A DNA stretch of 7,133 bases from Actinomycetota bacterium (GTDB taxonomy: Bacteria; Actinomycetota; Nitriliruptoria; Euzebyales; Egibacteraceae): positions 1-7,133 of the forward strand of contig JAHWKQ010000116.1 in the NCBI GenBank assembly GCA_019347785.1, written 5' to 3'. Positions 6,291 to 7,133 of the stretch are shown here, piece after piece. Below the pieces are notes generated by a model. The model made no database searches, was not told the DNA's origin, and was given only the letters and a program-made list of their open reading frames with translations. A program made the translations under genes and the position numbers. Positions within the stretch are counted from its first letter, which is position 1. Each line of letters begins with the position of its first letter.

Positions 6291-6308
6291 CCGCCCGGCC
6301 CCGGGCGG
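6291..6308. repeat. 8-bp inverted repeat over the expected -35 region of the helicase promoter
   Basis: CCGCCCGG (6291-6298) and CCGGGCGG (6301-6308) are exact reverse complements separated by CC. The pair covers the position where a -35 element would sit for the -10 at 6319-6324, so it could be an operator. It also lies in the leader region of the divergent small gene. The surrounding sequence is almost pure G and C, which makes chance inverted repeats more likely. Confidence 0.35.
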
Positions 6309-6315
6309 GTGGCAC

Positions 6316-6324
6316 TGGTAGTCT
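6316..6324 (+). promoter_or_regulatory. Extended -10 promoter upstream of the DEAD-box helicase
   Basis: TGGTAGTCT combines a TGN extension with the -10 hexamer TAGTCT (6319-6324). It stands out in an otherwise G/C-saturated stretch. Six nucleotides separate it from an ATG at 6331, the same spacing seen between the -10 and the clpS ATG, so transcription may begin at or next to that ATG. If so, the helicase mRNA has a leader of about 132 nt. Confidence 0.5.
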
Positions 6325-6330
6325 GCACCC

Positions 6331-6447
6331 ATGGCGCCGGTGAGCCGAGGCTCGCCTCACCACACCCGGGACCCCACAGGCGGCCCGACGGCGCCACCAG
6401 AGCCGCGCGGCCCTCCACGGGGGCGCGCCCCGCGGCACCACCTTTGA
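6331..6447 (+). CDS. Possible leaderless upstream ORF (38 residues, proline-rich) in the helicase leader
   Basis: An ATG placed exactly where transcription should start opens a 38-codon frame ending in TGA at 6445-6447, 15 bp before the helicase ATG and in the same frame as it. The peptide is rich in proline, arginine and histidine, with three Pro-Pro pairs across APPEP and GPPRGR/near-neighbour positions in its second half (two clear PP pairs at residues 22-23 and 28-29) and HH at 10-11 and 36-37. By my count 30 of its 38 codons end in G or C, less biased than the real genes around it, so it is not a typical conserved protein gene. Actinobacteria are known to translate leaderless mRNAs and to carry short leaderless upstream ORFs, so a regulatory leader peptide is possible. 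It may equally be untranslated leader. Confidence 0.3.
   Translation: MAPVSRGSPHHTRDPTGGPTAPPEPRGPPRGRAPRHHL
6339..6361 (+). promoter_or_regulatory. Strong hairpin in the helicase 5' leader
   Basis: GGTGAG (6339-6344) pairs perfectly with CTCACC (6356-6361). Inside them, after a single C-C mismatch, CGA (6346-6348) pairs with TCG (6352-6354) around a GGC loop. The structure would begin about 8 nt from the predicted RNA 5' end. It could affect initiation at the upstream ATG, stabilise the transcript, or act as a DNA operator just downstream of the promoter. Its role is inferred from position only. Confidence 0.4.
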
Positions 6448-6462
6448 CGGCAGACGAGGAAC

Positions 6463-7133
6463 ATGAGCGAGACGAAGTCCTTCGCGGACTTCGGCGTCGA
6501 CCCCGCCATCCGCGAAGCCCTGTCCGACGCCCACATCACGACCCCGTTCCCCATCCAGGAGCTGACGCTGCCGCTCGCCCTGGAGGGGGCCGACATGATC
6601 GGCCAGGCACGCACCGGGACCGGCAAGACGCTGGCCTTCGGCATCCCCCTGTTGCAGGCCGTCGACGCGTCCCGCCGGGACACGCAGGCCCTGGTGGTCG
6701 TGCCCACCCGGGAGCTGTGCCTGCAGGTCCGCGACGACCTCGACAGGGCCGGCCGCCGCCTGGGTCTGCGCATCTTGGCCATCTACGGCGGACGGGCCAT
6801 CGACCCCCAGAGCGAGGCGCTGACCGCCGGCGTCCACGTCGTCGTCGGCACGCCGGGGCGGCTGCTGGACCTGATGGGTCGCGGCGTCCTGGACCTGTCG
6901 GGGGTGACGACGCTGGTGCTGGACGAGGCTGACGAGATGCTCGACCTGGGCTTCCTGCCCGACGTCGAGCGGCTCGTCGAGGCGACGGCCACCGAGCGCC
7001 AGACGATGCTGTTCAGCGCGACCATGCCCCCGGCGATCGTGTCGCTGGCCCGCCGCTACATGCGCAAGCCGACGTTCATGCGGGCCGAGGTGGAGGAGTC
7101 GCGCATCGCGCCGGAGACGCGGCAGTACTTCTT
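6463..7133 (+). CDS. DEAD-box ATP-dependent RNA helicase (3' end cut by window edge)
   Basis: DEAD-box helicases use ATP to unwind short RNA duplexes in ribosome assembly, RNA decay and cold adaptation. The window holds 223 codons plus two bases, almost the whole first RecA-like domain. Visible motifs are the Q motif PFPIQ (Q32), Walker A ARTGTGKT (49-56, K55), Ia PTREL (81-85), Ib TPGR (130-133), II DEAD (154-157) and III SAT (185-187). The second RecA domain and any C-terminal extension lie beyond the window. The N-terminal stretch PFPIQELTLPLALEGADMIGQARTGTGKT resembles actinobacterial RhlE-type helicases such as M. tuberculosis Rv3211, but DeaD/CsdA cannot be excluded without the C-terminus. 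The ATG at 6463 has GAGGA only 2 nt upstream, a short spacing, and an in-frame TGA at 6445 bars an earlier start. Confidence 0.96.
   Translation, partial: MSETKSFADFGVDPAIREALSDAHITTPFPIQELTLPLALEGADMIGQARTGTGKTLAFGIPLLQAVDASRRDTQALVVVPTRELCLQVRDDLDRAGRRLGLRILAIYGGRAIDPQSEALTAGVHVVVGTPGRLLDLMGRGVLDLSGVTTLVLDEADEMLDLGFLPDVERLVEATATERQTMLFSATMPPAIVSLARRYMRKPTFMRAEVEESRIAPETRQYF

Noticed and set aside
6339..6361. DtxR/IdeR-type iron box in the helicase leader hairpin.
   Set aside because: Only loose agreement with the TTAGGTTAGSCTAACCTAA pattern, with mismatches in the core positions.
6445..6462. Stop-codon read-through or selenocysteine joining the 38-codon frame to the helicase.
   Set aside because: The helicase has its own normal start and complete Q motif after ATG 6463; nothing suggests a functional N-terminal extension.

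Overview
The window is very GC-rich, with strongly G/C-biased third codon positions. It carries a Ku gene divergent from a Pol-PE-Lig type LigD, a ClpS/DUF2017 pair, an actinobacterial-type CorA, and promoters that appear to make leaderless mRNAs. Together these point to an actinobacterium (Actinomycetota). The divergent ku/ligD layout matches that of Mycobacterium tuberculosis (Rv0937c/Rv0938), but genus or order cannot be fixed from sequence reading alone.

Layout. Bases 1-699 (minus) hold the first 233 codons of Ku, cut by the window edge. A 113-bp divergent gap separates it from ligD (813-3314, plus), a three-domain polymerase/phosphoesterase/ligase. LigD runs tail-to-tail into a CorA-type divalent-cation transporter (3360-4331, minus), with a symmetric two-stem hairpin between the stops. 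Just upstream of corA on the same strand is a PIG-L/LmbE-family zinc deacetylase (4368-5162, minus), read from GTG. It is divergent from clpS (5218-5517, plus), and their 55-bp gap holds a symmetric -10 element readable on both strands. A DUF2017 gene (5532-6032, plus) follows clpS in an apparent operon. A small uncharacterised 67-residue ORF (6055-6258, minus) converges on DUF2017 across a 14-bp perfect palindrome. The window ends in the first 223 codons of a DEAD-box RNA helicase (6463 onward, plus). Its leader holds an extended -10, a possible leaderless 38-codon upstream ORF and a strong hairpin.

How the genes work together. Ku and LigD form the complete minimal bacterial non-homologous end-joining machine: Ku binds broken ends and recruits LigD, which trims, fills and seals them. 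ClpS delivers N-degron substrates to the ClpAP/ClpCP protease, and DUF2017 is its usual actinobacterial neighbour of unknown function. The PIG-L/CorA pair shares a strand and may be co-transcribed, but no functional link is evident. I see no mobile element, CRISPR array, tRNA or rRNA. The gene content is mostly ordinary actinobacterial housekeeping. The less ordinary features are regulatory: the helicase leader, the two-way -10 upstream of clpS, the palindrome at the corA start, and the small 67-residue protein.
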